Assembly: GCA_902774915.1 (NCBI GenBank) | Contig: CACYKH010000008.1 | Coordinates: 1-64,000 of the forward strand | Origin: an uncultured Lachnospiraceae bacterium | GTDB lineage: Bacteria; Bacillota; Clostridia; Lachnospirales; Lachnospiraceae | Direction of reading: 5' to 3' | Length of the DNA stretch: 64,000 nt | Shown: piece after piece, positions 9,257 through 17,207 of the stretch | Layout of the letters: every line of letters starts with the position of its first letter | How positions within the stretch are numbered: the first letter of the stretch is position 1 | Program-made: the position numbers and the translations under genes | The notes under the pieces: generated by a model | What the model saw: only the letters and a program-made list of their open reading frames with translations | What the model was told of the DNA's origin: nothing | Database searches by the model: none

Positions 9257-9814
9257 ATGAAGATAATCGTTGGACTGGGTAATCCAGGAATTAAATATGC
9301 CGGAAGCCGTCACAACATGGGATTCTCTGTTGCGACAGAACTTTCTGATAAGTTTGATATTCCATTTAATAAGAAGGAATGCAAAGCTGTCACAGGTCAT
9401 GGCTTTATATCTGGCGAAAAGGTTGTCCTGGCAATGCCTCAGACCTTTATGAATCTAAGTGGCGAAGCGGTAAGCGAGCTGCTTAGTTTTTATAAGTGCG
9501 AAGTTTCTGACCTTATCATTATTTATGATGACATTGACCTGGATGTTGGAAAGCTTCGTATCAGAACTCATGGTAGTGCCGGTGGTCATAATGGTATTAA
9601 GAATATTATTGAACATCTGGGTACGGAAGAGTTCGACAGAATTAAGTTGGGAGTAGGTAGTAAGCCTGAAGGCTGGGACCTGGCAGACTATGTTTTGTCC
9701 AGATTCCCAAAGGAGGATCTCCCTGCTATTCGTGAAAGTGTTAGTAAAGCTGCAGATGCAGTTGTAACTATAATAGAAGATGGCGCTGATAAAGCCATGA
9801 ATTTATATAATTAA
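9257..9814 (+). CDS. pth: Peptidyl-tRNA hydrolase
   Basis: 185 residues, the usual length. Frees peptidyl-tRNAs that drop off ribosomes by cleaving the ester bond. Visible motifs: IVGLGNPGIKYAGSRHNMGF with the catalytic His in RHNMGF, MPQTFMNLSGEAV, LIIIYDDIDLDVGKLRIR and GSAGGHNGIKNIIEHLGT. Starts 1 base after the preceding stop codon and is followed by mfd, an order also common in other Firmicutes (pth-mfd). No sign of damage. Confidence 0.97.
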   Translation: MKIIVGLGNPGIKYAGSRHNMGFSVATELSDKFDIPFNKKECKAVTGHGFISGEKVVLAMPQTFMNLSGEAVSELLSFYKCEVSDLIIIYDDIDLDVGKLRIRTHGSAGGHNGIKNIIEHLGTEEFDRIKLGVGSKPEGWDLADYVLSRFPKEDLPAIRESVSKAADAVVTIIEDGADKAMNLYN

Positions 9815-9846
9815 AGATCTTTAGGATCTTAGGACAAGGTGTAAGA

Positions 9847-12800
9847 ATGGAAGCACTTGTTAGCCCAGTCCGTGAATGCGCTGAGCTAAGTAAGATGCAG
9901 GGAAAAGGTTATCCCCTTAGCATATGGGGTCTCACCAGAGCCGCTGAGCCTCTTATTATGGAAGCGATGCGTGGTGACAGCCTTTTTACACTGGTTGTAA
10001 CCGTTGATAGTGCCAGAGCAGATAAACTGTATCAGGATTATAAATTTCTCGACAGAGATGTTTATTTATATCCTGCAAAGGATGCTCTGTTTTATTATGC
10101 AGATGTCCACGGTAATCTTACATCAGCAAAACGACTGGAAATTTTAAAAAGAATATATCTTAACGAAAGAACAGTCATCATAACCACAATCGACGGCTTG
10201 ATGGACAGGCTGCCGGATATGAAATATTTCCGGAGGCATGCATTTAGCCTTTCTGTTGGACAGGAAATTGATATGGAGGATGTTAAACGCCGACTTATCA
10301 TGCTGGGTTATGAGAATGTTGCAGTAGTTGAGTCCAGAGGGCAGTTTTCTGCACGAGGAGGAATAATTGATATATACCCCCTTGCAGAAGAGTGCCCTTG
10401 TCGAGTTGAGTTTTTCGGTGATGAGGTGGAATCCATCAGATATTTTGATGAGAGTACACAGAGGTCCATCGAATCAATAGAGAGCTTTGATATTCTTCCA
10501 AGTAGTGAGTATGTTCTGAGTCAGGCAAGGATAAGACGAGGAATAGATGCTATAGAGGAAGAGGGTCTTAAGACCGCTGAAGTTTTCAAGAAGAATTTTG
10601 AAACAGAGTCTTATGCACGACTTAAGTCTTATATCCAGCATGTAAAGGATCAGGTTGTGGAATACAATTCTACTTCTGGTCTTGATAGCCTGGTTACTTA
10701 TTTCTTTAGTGATACAGTTTCTTTCCTGGATTATCTCCCAAAGGATACTCCGATCTTTATTGATGAGGCTGTAAAGGTGGAGGAAAGAGCTGCGGCTCAC
10801 GCTAATGAATTTGCCATTTCGATGAAGGCAAGATTGGAAAGTGGTTATATCCTTCCAGGTCAGGCAGGAGTTCTTTTTAGTGATAAAGAGATAATTGAAA
10901 GACTTGCTAAGTCCAGAACAGTTACCCTATCTGAATTCTATAAACAGGAAGGAATAATAAAGAGTAAGGCCTCATGTCATCTTGAGACAAAGGGTGTTGA
11001 GCCATATAGAGGAGACACCTCAAGACTTCTGGCTGATATCAGAAGCTGGAGGAAGGATGATTATAGGATCATTATAGTTTCGCCGTCACAGACAAGAGCT
11101 AAGAGACTGGTTGAATCATTTGTTAATGAGGAGGTTCCTGCATTTTTCTCGGCGAGCAGAAGCAGAGTGCTACAGCCAAGAGAGGTTATGGTCACTGTAG
11201 GAAGTCTGGAGGAAAGTCTCAGAATTCCTGATGCTCATCTTGTAGTTATAACTGAGGGAGAAATCTTCGGAGTTCGTCATGACCAGAAGAGAAGAAGAAA
11301 GCTCCCTCAGAAGCATGAAGGCGAGAGAGTTGCCAGTATAGACGAGATAGGCGTTGGCGACTATGTGGTTCATGAACGCCATGGTATTGGTATATATAAG
11401 GGAATAGAAAAGGTAAGAACTGCCGACGGCAGGGAGAGAGATTATATCCATATAGATTATGCAGATAGTGGTAAGCTCTTTATTCCTGTTGAACAGCTGA
11501 GTCTTATTGGAAAATATGCCAGCAAGGATTCACGTAAACCTAGACTGAATAAGCTGGGTGGAAATGAATGGAACAAGACAAGAGAACGTGTTAGAAATCA
11601 TGTTGATGATATAGCGGACGAACTTATTGAACTCTATGCAATAAGACAGAATAAAAAGGGCTTCGCTTTTTCGGAGGATACAGTTTGGCAGAAGGAATTC
11701 GAGGAACTGTTCCCATATGAAGAAACACCAGATCAGTATAATGCCATCCTTGATACAAAGAAGGATATGGAAAGTGATAAGATAATGGACCGTCTTATCT
11801 GTGGTGACGTTGGCTTTGGTAAGACCGAGGTTGCTATCAGGGCAGCATTTAAGGCTGTGCAGGATGGAAAACAGGTGGCATATCTGGTTCCTACTACAAT
11901 TCTGGCTGAACAGCATTTTACTACCTTCGAAGAGAGGATGAAGAATTATCCTATTAATATAAAGGTGCTTTCCAGATTCTGTACCGCCAAGGAAACTAAA
12001 GAGATTCTTGAAGGTCTGAAGAATGGAAGCGTGGACATAGTAATAGGTACTCATAGACTTCTTTCCAAGGATGTGGGCTATAAGGCTTTGGGACTTCTCA
12101 TAATAGATGAGGAACAACGCTTTGGTGTTAAGCATAAAGAGACTATCAAGCATTTAAAGAATACAGTAGATGTTCTTACACTTACTGCAACACCTATTCC
12201 TCGTACTCTTCATATGAGTCTTATTGGAATAAGAGATATGAGTCTTCTGGAGGAGCCTCCGGTGGACAGACGTCCTATCCAGACCTACGTAATGGAGTAT
12301 GATAAAGAGATAGTAAAAGAGGCTATTTCCAGGGAGCTGGGAAGAAATGGTCAGGTTTACTATGTTTATAACAGGGTAGATGACATTGAAAGAGTAACTC
12401 TGGAACTCAGGGCTCTTCTTCCAAATGCCAGGATTGAATTCGGACATGGCAAGATGAAGGAACGAGAACTGGAAAACATCATGCATGCATTTATCAATAA
12501 GGAGATAGATGTACTCGTTTCCACTACCATTATTGAAACAGGACTTGATATTCCAAATGTAAATACCATCATCATTCATAACGCAGATAACTTTGGACTG
12601 GCGCAGCTTTATCAGCTCAGAGGCCGTGTTGGAAGGTCTGACAGATCCAGTTTTGCGTTCCTTATGTATAGAAGAGATAAGGTGATTAAGGAAGTGGCTG
12701 AAAAGAGACTTTCTGCAATTAGGGAGTTTACAGAACTGGGATCAGGATATAAAATATCAATGAAAGATTTGGAGATACGTGGTGCTGGTAATGTTCTTGG

Positions 12801-13371
12801 AAGCAGCCAGTCGGGACATATGGAGGAAATAGGTTATGACCTCTATGTAAAACTTCTGGGTCAGGCCATTCGTTCTAAGATGGGTGACAAGGTAGAAGAG
12901 GACTTTGATACTTCGGTGGATATACCGGTAGATGCATATATCCCAGATGAATATGTTCGAAATGAATATCTTAAGCTGGAGATGTATAAGAGAATTTCGC
13001 ATATTGAATCACAGGATGATATAGATGACATTATGCGTGAGGCTGAAGATAGGTTTGGCGAGGTTCCAAAGACTATGCAGAGGCTTATGCGGGTTGCATA
13101 TATTAAGGAGTTGGCACATAAAGCCTACATTACCTTCCTGAGATACAGAAATGACAGTGTGGAATACATTATAAAAGATGGTGCTCCAATAGATGTTGCG
13201 AAGATAACATCTTTTATAAAGAAGTATAAAGGTACTATGCGGTTGATAAATGCTAAGGAGTCTGGATTTGCTGTTAAGACTTCCAGTCTGGTTCAGGACA
13301 GCATGCTGAGTAGTATAGAAAAAGTTATAGAGGATATTTATGACAATCTCATTATTAAAGAAGAAAACTAA
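9847..13371 (+). CDS. mfd: Mfd transcription-repair coupling factor
   Basis: 1174 residues, full length. ATP-driven translocase that displaces RNA polymerase stalled at lesions and recruits UvrA. Order of parts: N-terminal UvrB-like region ([38 protein letters not shown]), the RNA polymerase interaction domain ([37 protein letters not shown]), then the RecG-like motor with Walker [12 protein letters not shown], the DEEQ box [37 protein letters not shown] and [12 protein letters not shown], and the C-terminal TRCF domain (residues about 1020-1150). Its last 32 bases overlap the start of the next gene, which indicates translational coupling. Confidence 0.98.
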   Translation: MEALVSPVRECAELSKMQGKGYPLSIWGLTRAAEPLIMEAMRGDSLFTLVVTVDSARADKLYQDYKFLDRDVYLYPAKDALFYYADVHGNLTSAKRLEILKRIYLNERTVIITTIDGLMDRLPDMKYFRRHAFSLSVGQEIDMEDVKRRLIMLGYENVAVVESRGQFSARGGIIDIYPLAEECPCRVEFFGDEVESIRYFDESTQRSIESIESFDILPSSEYVLSQARIRRGIDAIEEEGLKTAEVFKKNFETESYARLKSYIQHVKDQVVEYNSTSGLDSLVTYFFSDTVSFLDYLPKDTPIFIDEAVKVEERAAAHANEFAISMKARLESGYILPGQAGVLFSDKEIIERLAKSRTVTLSEFYKQEGIIKSKASCHLETKGVEPYRGDTSRLLADIRSWRKDDYRIIIVSPSQTRAKRLVESFVNEEVPAFFSASRSRVLQPREVMVTVGSLEESLRIPDAHLVVITEGEIFGVRHDQKRRRKLPQKHEGERVASIDEIGVGDYVVHERHGIGIYKGIEKVRTADGRERDYIHIDYADSGKLFIPVEQLSLIGKYASKDSRKPRLNKLGGNEWNKTRERVRNHVDDIADELIELYAIRQNKKGFAFSEDTVWQKEFEELFPYEETPDQYNAILDTKKDMESDKIMDRLICGDVGFGKTEVAIRAAFKAVQDGKQVAYLVPTTILAEQHFTTFEERMKNYPINIKVLSRFCTAKETKEILEGLKNGSVDIVIGTHRLLSKDVGYKALGLLIIDEEQRFGVKHKETIKHLKNTVDVLTLTATPIPRTLHMSLIGIRDMSLLEEPPVDRRPIQTYVMEYDKEIVKEAISRELGRNGQVYYVYNRVDDIERVTLELRALLPNARIEFGHGKMKERELENIMHAFINKEIDVLVSTTIIETGLDIPNVNTIIIHNADNFGLAQLYQLRGRVGRSDRSSFAFLMYRRDKVIKEVAEKRLSAIREFTELGSGYKISMKDLEIRGAGNVLGSSQSGHMEEIGYDLYVKLLGQAIRSKMGDKVEEDFDTSVDIPVDAYIPDEYVRNEYLKLEMYKRISHIESQDDIDDIMREAEDRFGEVPKTMQRLMRVAYIKELAHKAYITFLRYRNDSVEYIIKDGAPIDVAKITSFIKKYKGTMRLINAKESGFAVKTSSLVQDSMLSSIEKVIEDIYDNLIIKEEN

Positions 13372-14419
13372 ATCTCTGGTAGCTTTGCTGCTTGCTATGA
13401 TGTTCGTGCTTATGACTGGCTGTGGACAGAAAGAGGAAACCTTTAACAGTGAAGATGTAGTCCTCACCTTTGGTGGTGAAGAGATTACCCTTGGCGAGGT
13501 TTATCTGTATGCAAATACTGTGATTCAGGATTACGAAGCTATTTATGGTGGCGAAATCTGGCAGACAGATGTTTCTGTTTCCAAGGATGACAGTGCAAAT
13601 ATGGAAGACCTGACCAGACGCGATATTATAGAAGATATTGTTCATGTAAAGCTTCTCACACGTAAGGCGGCTGAATATAAGGTTGCGCTGGATGAAAGTG
13701 ACATGGAGCAGGTTAAACGTGATACAGAGACATTTTACAGCAAGCTTACGGATGAGCAGATAAATGATATGCAACTTTCCTATGACCTGATAAATGAGGT
13801 CCTTCAGGAGAATGCATTGGCCCGTAAGGTTTATGATGAAATTATTGATGGAGCGGATATTGAGGTTTCTGATGAGGAAGCCAGAGAGACCACCTTCTAC
13901 GATCTATATTTTGAATGCTACGCAGTGGCTTCAAGTGGTGATGTAACAAACTTCTCTGAGGATGAGAAGGCAGCTCAGTACGACAGAGCAGTGCAGGCTT
14001 ATAATACTCTTATCAATCCTATTGAGAGCACCACAAATAATGGAACTTCTTCAACGAATTCCAACAGTACTAATATAGAAGGCCTTGCTGAATATTATGG
14101 ACTGCAGAATAGCTCATACTATACTATGACGCCATCTGAGATAAAAGGTGTTTATGGTGAAGAAATAAGCGAAATGCTATATGGACTGGAGGATGGTTCC
14201 TACAGTCTGGTTACAGAATCTGACTTCGGTTACCATATATTCTATATGAAATCTCTTACTGACAGAGATGCTACGGATGCCCGTAAGGAAGATATCATCA
14301 GAGTCAAAAAGAACGAATATATGGAAACCTTATATGCTGATTGGATGAAGGATGAAAATTACAACTTCACCTATGAGAAGTCAGTTAATTTCGATGTATA
14401 TAAACAAATAAAATTCTAA
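13340..14419 (+). CDS. SurA/PrsA-like peptidyl-prolyl isomerase lipoprotein
   Basis: 359 residues. Basic N-terminus, hydrophobic stretch and lipobox LMTGCGQK predict a lipoprotein anchored outside the membrane. A SurA_N-like helical region (FGGEEITLGEVYLYANTVIQ, LLTRKAAEYKVALDESDMEQ) leads to a rotamase-like C-terminal part (SEMLYGLEDGSYSLVTESDF, GYHIFYMKSLTDRD). The family helps exported proteins fold. A low-complexity Asn/Ser/Thr stretch (about residues 225-245) interrupts the rotamase region, so isomerase activity is uncertain; a chaperone role is possible. The gene starts inside mfd and ends one base before the convergent dut gene. Confidence 0.78.
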   Translation: MTISLLKKKTKSLVALLLAMMFVLMTGCGQKEETFNSEDVVLTFGGEEITLGEVYLYANTVIQDYEAIYGGEIWQTDVSVSKDDSANMEDLTRRDIIEDIVHVKLLTRKAAEYKVALDESDMEQVKRDTETFYSKLTDEQINDMQLSYDLINEVLQENALARKVYDEIIDGADIEVSDEEARETTFYDLYFECYAVASSGDVTNFSEDEKAAQYDRAVQAYNTLINPIESTTNNGTSSTNSNSTNIEGLAEYYGLQNSSYYTMTPSEIKGVYGEEISEMLYGLEDGSYSLVTESDFGYHIFYMKSLTDRDATDARKEDIIRVKKNEYMETLYADWMKDENYNFTYEKSVNFDVYKQIKF

Positions 14420-14869
14420 TTATTTAGTTCCGGTTGAACCGAAGCCGCCAGCACCACGGTCTGTATCAGACAGGTCGGCAGTTTCGTTAAAAACAGCCTG
14501 AACATAAGGAGTAATAACGAGCTGAGCGATTCTTTCGTTCGGCTCTATTTTTTGTGGATTCATTGAATGATTGTGTAGAGCAACAATAATCTCACCACGA
14601 TAATCAGAATCAATTACACCAACCTTATTTGCTGGTGCCAGGCCTCTCTTTGAAGCAAGACCGCTTCTTGCGTAGATAAGTCCGGCATATCCTTCAGGAA
14701 TCTCTAATGAGATGCCAGTTTTAACCATAAATGTCTCGCCTGGTTCTATTGTAATAGGTGCAAAAAGACATGCATAGAGGTCTGCGCCTGCGGCAAAGTC
14801 AGAACCATAAGTCGGAATAGTAGCATCCGGATTTAGTTTTTTAATATTGATATTTGCTGTTTGAACCAT
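14420..14869 (-). CDS. dut: dUTP diphosphatase (dUTPase)
   Basis: 149 residues, trimeric dUTPase. Hydrolyses dUTP to dUMP, keeping uracil out of DNA and supplying thymidylate synthesis. All five motifs are visible: YGSDFAAGADLYA, YARSGLASKRGL, GVIDSDYRGEIIVALHN, NERIAQLVITPY and the C-terminal DRGAGGFGSTG. Read leftwards from its own promoter at 14916-14944 with a GGGGG ribosome site. It meets the preceding lipoprotein gene end to end, with no space for a terminator between them. Confidence 0.97.
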   Translation of the reverse strand: MVQTANINIKKLNPDATIPTYGSDFAAGADLYACLFAPITIEPGETFMVKTGISLEIPEGYAGLIYARSGLASKRGLAPANKVGVIDSDYRGEIIVALHNHSMNPQKIEPNERIAQLVITPYVQAVFNETADLSDTDRGAGGFGSTGTK

Positions 14870-14915
14870 TTTATAACCCCCATTTTGATTGTAAAAAGTG
14901 TGTGAAGACTTACCA

Positions 14916-14944
14916 ATTATAGCATTTTTCGGTTGTTTTTTAAA
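14916..14944 (-). promoter_or_regulatory. Promoter of dut
   Basis: Read on the minus strand: TTTAAA (14944-14939), 17-base spacer, perfect TATAAT (14921-14916). It overlaps the -35 region of the divergent promoter at 14933-14961, so the two polymerases would compete for the same DNA. Confidence 0.6.
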
Positions 14945-14961
14945 CAGTGGTGTGTTATTAT
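14933..14961 (+). promoter_or_regulatory. Promoter of the trigger-factor-like lipoprotein gene
   Basis: TTGTTT (14933-14938), 17-base spacer, TATTAT (14956-14961), about 50 bases before the start codon. The apparent in-frame TTG at 14933 is this -35 box, not a start. Confidence 0.6.
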
Positions 14962-15010
14962 CGTACAGTTGAAAGCGAAAAGGTTTGCTTTAGTTTATAA
15001 AGAGGAAAGG

Positions 15011-16159
15011 ATGCGAATTATGAAATTCAGAAAGATAAGTGCCGTTTTGGTTGCTGTAATGATTCTTTCTTTATTGTCTGGATGTGGCAAGAAGTCAAAA
15101 GGTGTTATCGAAGACATGCAGAAAGAGTACAGCAAATTTGTTACTCTCGGAGAGTACAAAGGCGTTGAGTATACCGAACAGAAAACGGTTATAACAAGTG
15201 ATGATCTGGAGTACGATATTGATAATCTGATCGCTCAGAATACAAAGGAGAACCAGATCAAGGAAGGTATCGCAACATTTGGCGATGCTGTAAATATAGA
15301 CTATGTTGGTTCTATTGATGGAGAAGAGTTCGATGGTGGAAGTACTCAGGGTATGGGTACAGAAATCACACTTGGTGAAAGTGGATACATCGATAACTTC
15401 GATGAACAGGTTGCAGGACATAGCCCTGGAGATGCATTTGATGTAAAGGTTACATTCCCAGATGACTATGGTAACGCAGACCTTGCTGGTAAAGATGCTG
15501 TATTTGCTACAACTCTTAACTATATAGTAGAGAAGATTGAGCCTAAGTACAACGATGTACTTGTTGCAAGTGCTACAGATTACTCAACAGTAGATGAGTA
15601 CGAAGCTGCTCTTATTGAAGAGAAGCAGAAGAGCGCTGATGACAGTGATCTCAGTACAAACAAGAATCAGGCATTCCAGGCTGCAATTGATAAATGTACT
15701 GTTAGTGAGTACCCAGAGGCTGAGGTTAACGAGAGAGTTGAGATGGTAATGGGAAATGTTGAGCAAGAGGCAGAAGCTAATGGCGTAGACATTAATGGTT
15801 ACCTTGCAAACTATGGATATGACCTTGATACATTCAAGGATAATGTTAAGCAGTCAGTTGAAACATACATCAGAGAGAAGATGATCGTGGTTGCTATTTC
15901 TGAGAAGGAAGGCATTACAGTAACAGAAGAAGAAGCTGATAACAAAGTAAAAGAGCTTCTTGAGATGTCTGGTCTTTCAGATAAAGAAACACTTAGCAAG
16001 CAGTATGGTTTCAAGGATGAAGATTATTACTATGAGGTTCTTTATCAAAAGGTAGTTGACCTCATTTTTGAGAACGCTGTAGCTGTTAAGGCAACAGAAA
16101 CAGATGCTACTAGCGATGATGCTGGAATGGTTGATGATTACGGAACAACAGAAGAGTAA
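15011..16159 (+). CDS. Trigger-factor-like FKBP peptidyl-prolyl isomerase, lipoprotein form
   Basis: 382 residues. The N-terminus ILSLLSGCGKKSK carries a signal peptide and lipobox, so this is an extracytoplasmic lipoprotein and not the ribosome-bound trigger factor, whose N-terminal domain it lacks. An FKBP-type domain follows (FGDAVNIDYVGSIDGEEF, GSGYIDNFDEQVAGHSPGD-like segment, VTFPDDYGNADLAGKDAVF), then a long helical C-terminal arm like that of trigger factor (YPEAEVNERVEMVMGNVE, VAISEKEGITVTEEEADNKV). Likely helps exported proteins fold; Lachnospiraceae genomes often carry such genes (established family, role inferred). ATG 15011 follows GAGGAAAGG; ATG 15020 is also possible. Confidence 0.85.
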   Translation: MRIMKFRKISAVLVAVMILSLLSGCGKKSKGVIEDMQKEYSKFVTLGEYKGVEYTEQKTVITSDDLEYDIDNLIAQNTKENQIKEGIATFGDAVNIDYVGSIDGEEFDGGSTQGMGTEITLGESGYIDNFDEQVAGHSPGDAFDVKVTFPDDYGNADLAGKDAVFATTLNYIVEKIEPKYNDVLVASATDYSTVDEYEAALIEEKQKSADDSDLSTNKNQAFQAAIDKCTVSEYPEAEVNERVEMVMGNVEQEAEANGVDINGYLANYGYDLDTFKDNVKQSVETYIREKMIVVAISEKEGITVTEEEADNKVKELLEMSGLSDKETLSKQYGFKDEDYYYEVLYQKVVDLIFENAVAVKATETDATSDDAGMVDDYGTTEE

Positions 16160-16194
16160 TCGAACTGTTCAAAACAATATAATGATGTAAATAC

Positions 16195-16252
16195 GTAGCC
16201 ACTCTTCGGTTGACACTCTATTAGAATGATGTTAAACTTTCCGAGTGGCTAC
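16195..16252. repeat. Inverted repeat enclosing the tRNA-Leu promoter
   Basis: Arms GTAGCCACTC (16195-16204) and GAGTGGCTAC (16243-16252) are perfect complements 38 bases apart. The promoter of the tRNA gene sits between them. It could act as a terminator-like hairpin for the gene upstream only without a T run, so its role is unclear. Confidence 0.7.
16210..16238 (+). promoter_or_regulatory. Promoter of tRNA-Leu
   Basis: Perfect TTGACA (16210-16215), 17-base spacer, TAAACT (16233-16238), ending 20 bases before the tRNA 5' end. Confidence 0.7.
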
Positions 16253-16258
16253 TTATAG

Positions 16259-16343
16259 GCAGATGTGGCGGAATTGGTATACGCGCATGATTCAGGTTCA
16301 TGTCCACATTACGTGGGTTCGGGTTCGAGTCCCGTCATCTGCA
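16259..16343 (+). tRNA. tRNA-Leu, anticodon CAG
   Basis: An 85-base class II tRNA. Acceptor GCAGATG (16259-16265) pairs with CATCTGC (16336-16342), discriminator A. Anticodon stem CATGA / TCATG around loop TTCAGGT gives anticodon CAG at 16293-16295 (reads CUG). A long variable arm and a T arm of the type GGGTTCGAGTCCC are present. The 3' CCA is not encoded. It is transcribed alone from the promoter just upstream. Confidence 0.96.
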
Positions 16344-16353
16344 AAACTAGATT

Positions 16354-16540
16354 ACTATTTGCAGTAATCCCGCGCTTGAAATAAGTTGACCGCAAGCTCG
16401 CTTGCTGGGTCAACTTATCCCAAGCGCGGAATTCCTGCGAAGCAGGAATCAAAAACTCATGAAATAGGCCGCCTCCGAAGGAGGCAAGGAGCGCGATAGC
16501 GCGTGCCTATGAATGCAGTTTTTGGGATTACGCAAATAGT
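16354..16540. other. 187-nt multi-branched structured element downstream of tRNA-Leu
   Basis: No reading frame, but almost every base can pair. Outer stem: 16354-16371 with 16524-16540 (17 pairs, one bulged A at 16363). Inside: arm 1, CCGCGCTTG (16370-16378) with CAAGCGCGG (16421-16429), extended by an 11-bp helix 16381-16391 / 16408-16418 and a GCAAG/CTTGC tip. Arm 2, ATTCCTGC-GAA-GCAGGAAT (16431-16449). Arm 3, AAAAACT/AGTTTTT (16451-16457, 16517-16523) and ATAGGC/GCCTAT carrying two hairpins, GCCTCC-GAA-GGAGGC (16471-16485) and GCGC-GATA-GCGC (16491-16502). The GAA and GATA loops are tight. It may be a non-autonomous repeat (REP/MITE-like) or a structured non-coding RNA; no known family was recognised. 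Confidence 0.75.
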
Positions 16541-16600
16541 GTGGAAAATATAATTAAACTTGTATAAGATGATAAAAATCCATATAGAAGGAGAGATTCC

Positions 16601-17095
16601 ATGTCAGAAGAGAAGAAGCACATAGTTACATATGAGGAGTTAAAAAATCTTGAAGACGAACTTTCTGATCTTAAAGTTAATCGTCGTAAAGAGATAGCTC
16701 AGAAAATTAAAGAAGCTCGTGAGCAGGGCGACTTATCAGAGAACGCTGAGTATGACGCTGCCAAAGATGAGCAGAGAGATATCGAGACTCGTATAGCTGA
16801 ACTTGAGAAAATCCTCAAGAATGTCGAAGTTATCGATGAAGACAGCCTTGATACAGAGTCTGTATATATTGGATGTAAAGTACATTTCGTTGATATGGAA
16901 TCAAAAGAGGAGTTCACTTACAAGATCTCCAGTTCAACAGGTGCAAACATCCTGAAAGGCAAGATATCTAATGAATCACCAATTGGTTCAAAACTCATTG
17001 GTTCTAAAGTTGGACAGGTTATAACAGTAGATGCTCCAAACGGAAGACACAGTTATAAGATTCTTGATTTCAAGAGAGAAAAAGATAAAAAATAA
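16601..17095 (+). CDS. greA: Transcription elongation factor GreA
   Basis: 164 residues, usual length. Rescues backtracked RNA polymerase by stimulating cleavage of the transcript 3' end in the secondary channel. N-terminal coiled coil YEELKNLEDELSDLKVNRRK then the tip motif GDLSENAEYDAAKDEQ, with the acidic residues at the coil tip in place. The C-terminal FKBP-like domain includes SPIGSKLIGSKVGQVITVDAP. Starts after GGAGAGA and ends in a terminator. It is next to lysS, a common arrangement (greA-lysS) in Firmicutes. Confidence 0.97.
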   Translation: MSEEKKHIVTYEELKNLEDELSDLKVNRRKEIAQKIKEAREQGDLSENAEYDAAKDEQRDIETRIAELEKILKNVEVIDEDSLDTESVYIGCKVHFVDMESKEEFTYKISSSTGANILKGKISNESPIGSKLIGSKVGQVITVDAPNGRHSYKILDFKREKDKK

Positions 17096-17114
17096 TCTCT
17101 TATAGGAAACGATT

Positions 17115-17145
17115 AACCGCTGGAGTGTTTTTCCAGCGGTTTTTA
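17115..17145 (+). terminator. Rho-independent terminator after greA
   Basis: Stem AACCGCTGG (17115-17123) / CCAGCGGTT (17133-17141), followed by TTTT. Confidence 0.93.
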
Positions 17146-17207
17146 TTGATTAGAAATACTATCCTTAGCATTGTGGCGAAGGATTTATAATTGAGAGGAA
17201 AAAGAAT

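Noticed and set aside
11530-12153. Long open frame on the minus strand inside mfd (207 codons)
   Set aside because: It lies opposite conserved Mfd motor motifs, has no ribosome site and its translation is low-complexity Leu/Ile/Phe/Ser-rich. It is a shadow of the real gene.
14933-15010. Earlier TTG start for the trigger-factor-like lipoprotein
   Set aside because: The TTG is part of the -35 box (TTGTTT). The signal peptide and ribosome site place the start at 15011 or 15020.
16431-16523. Hairpins after tRNA-Leu as a simple terminator
   Set aside because: There is no U-rich tail after the stable arms, and the outer stem pairs with sequence beyond them. The whole 187-nt unit was kept as one element.
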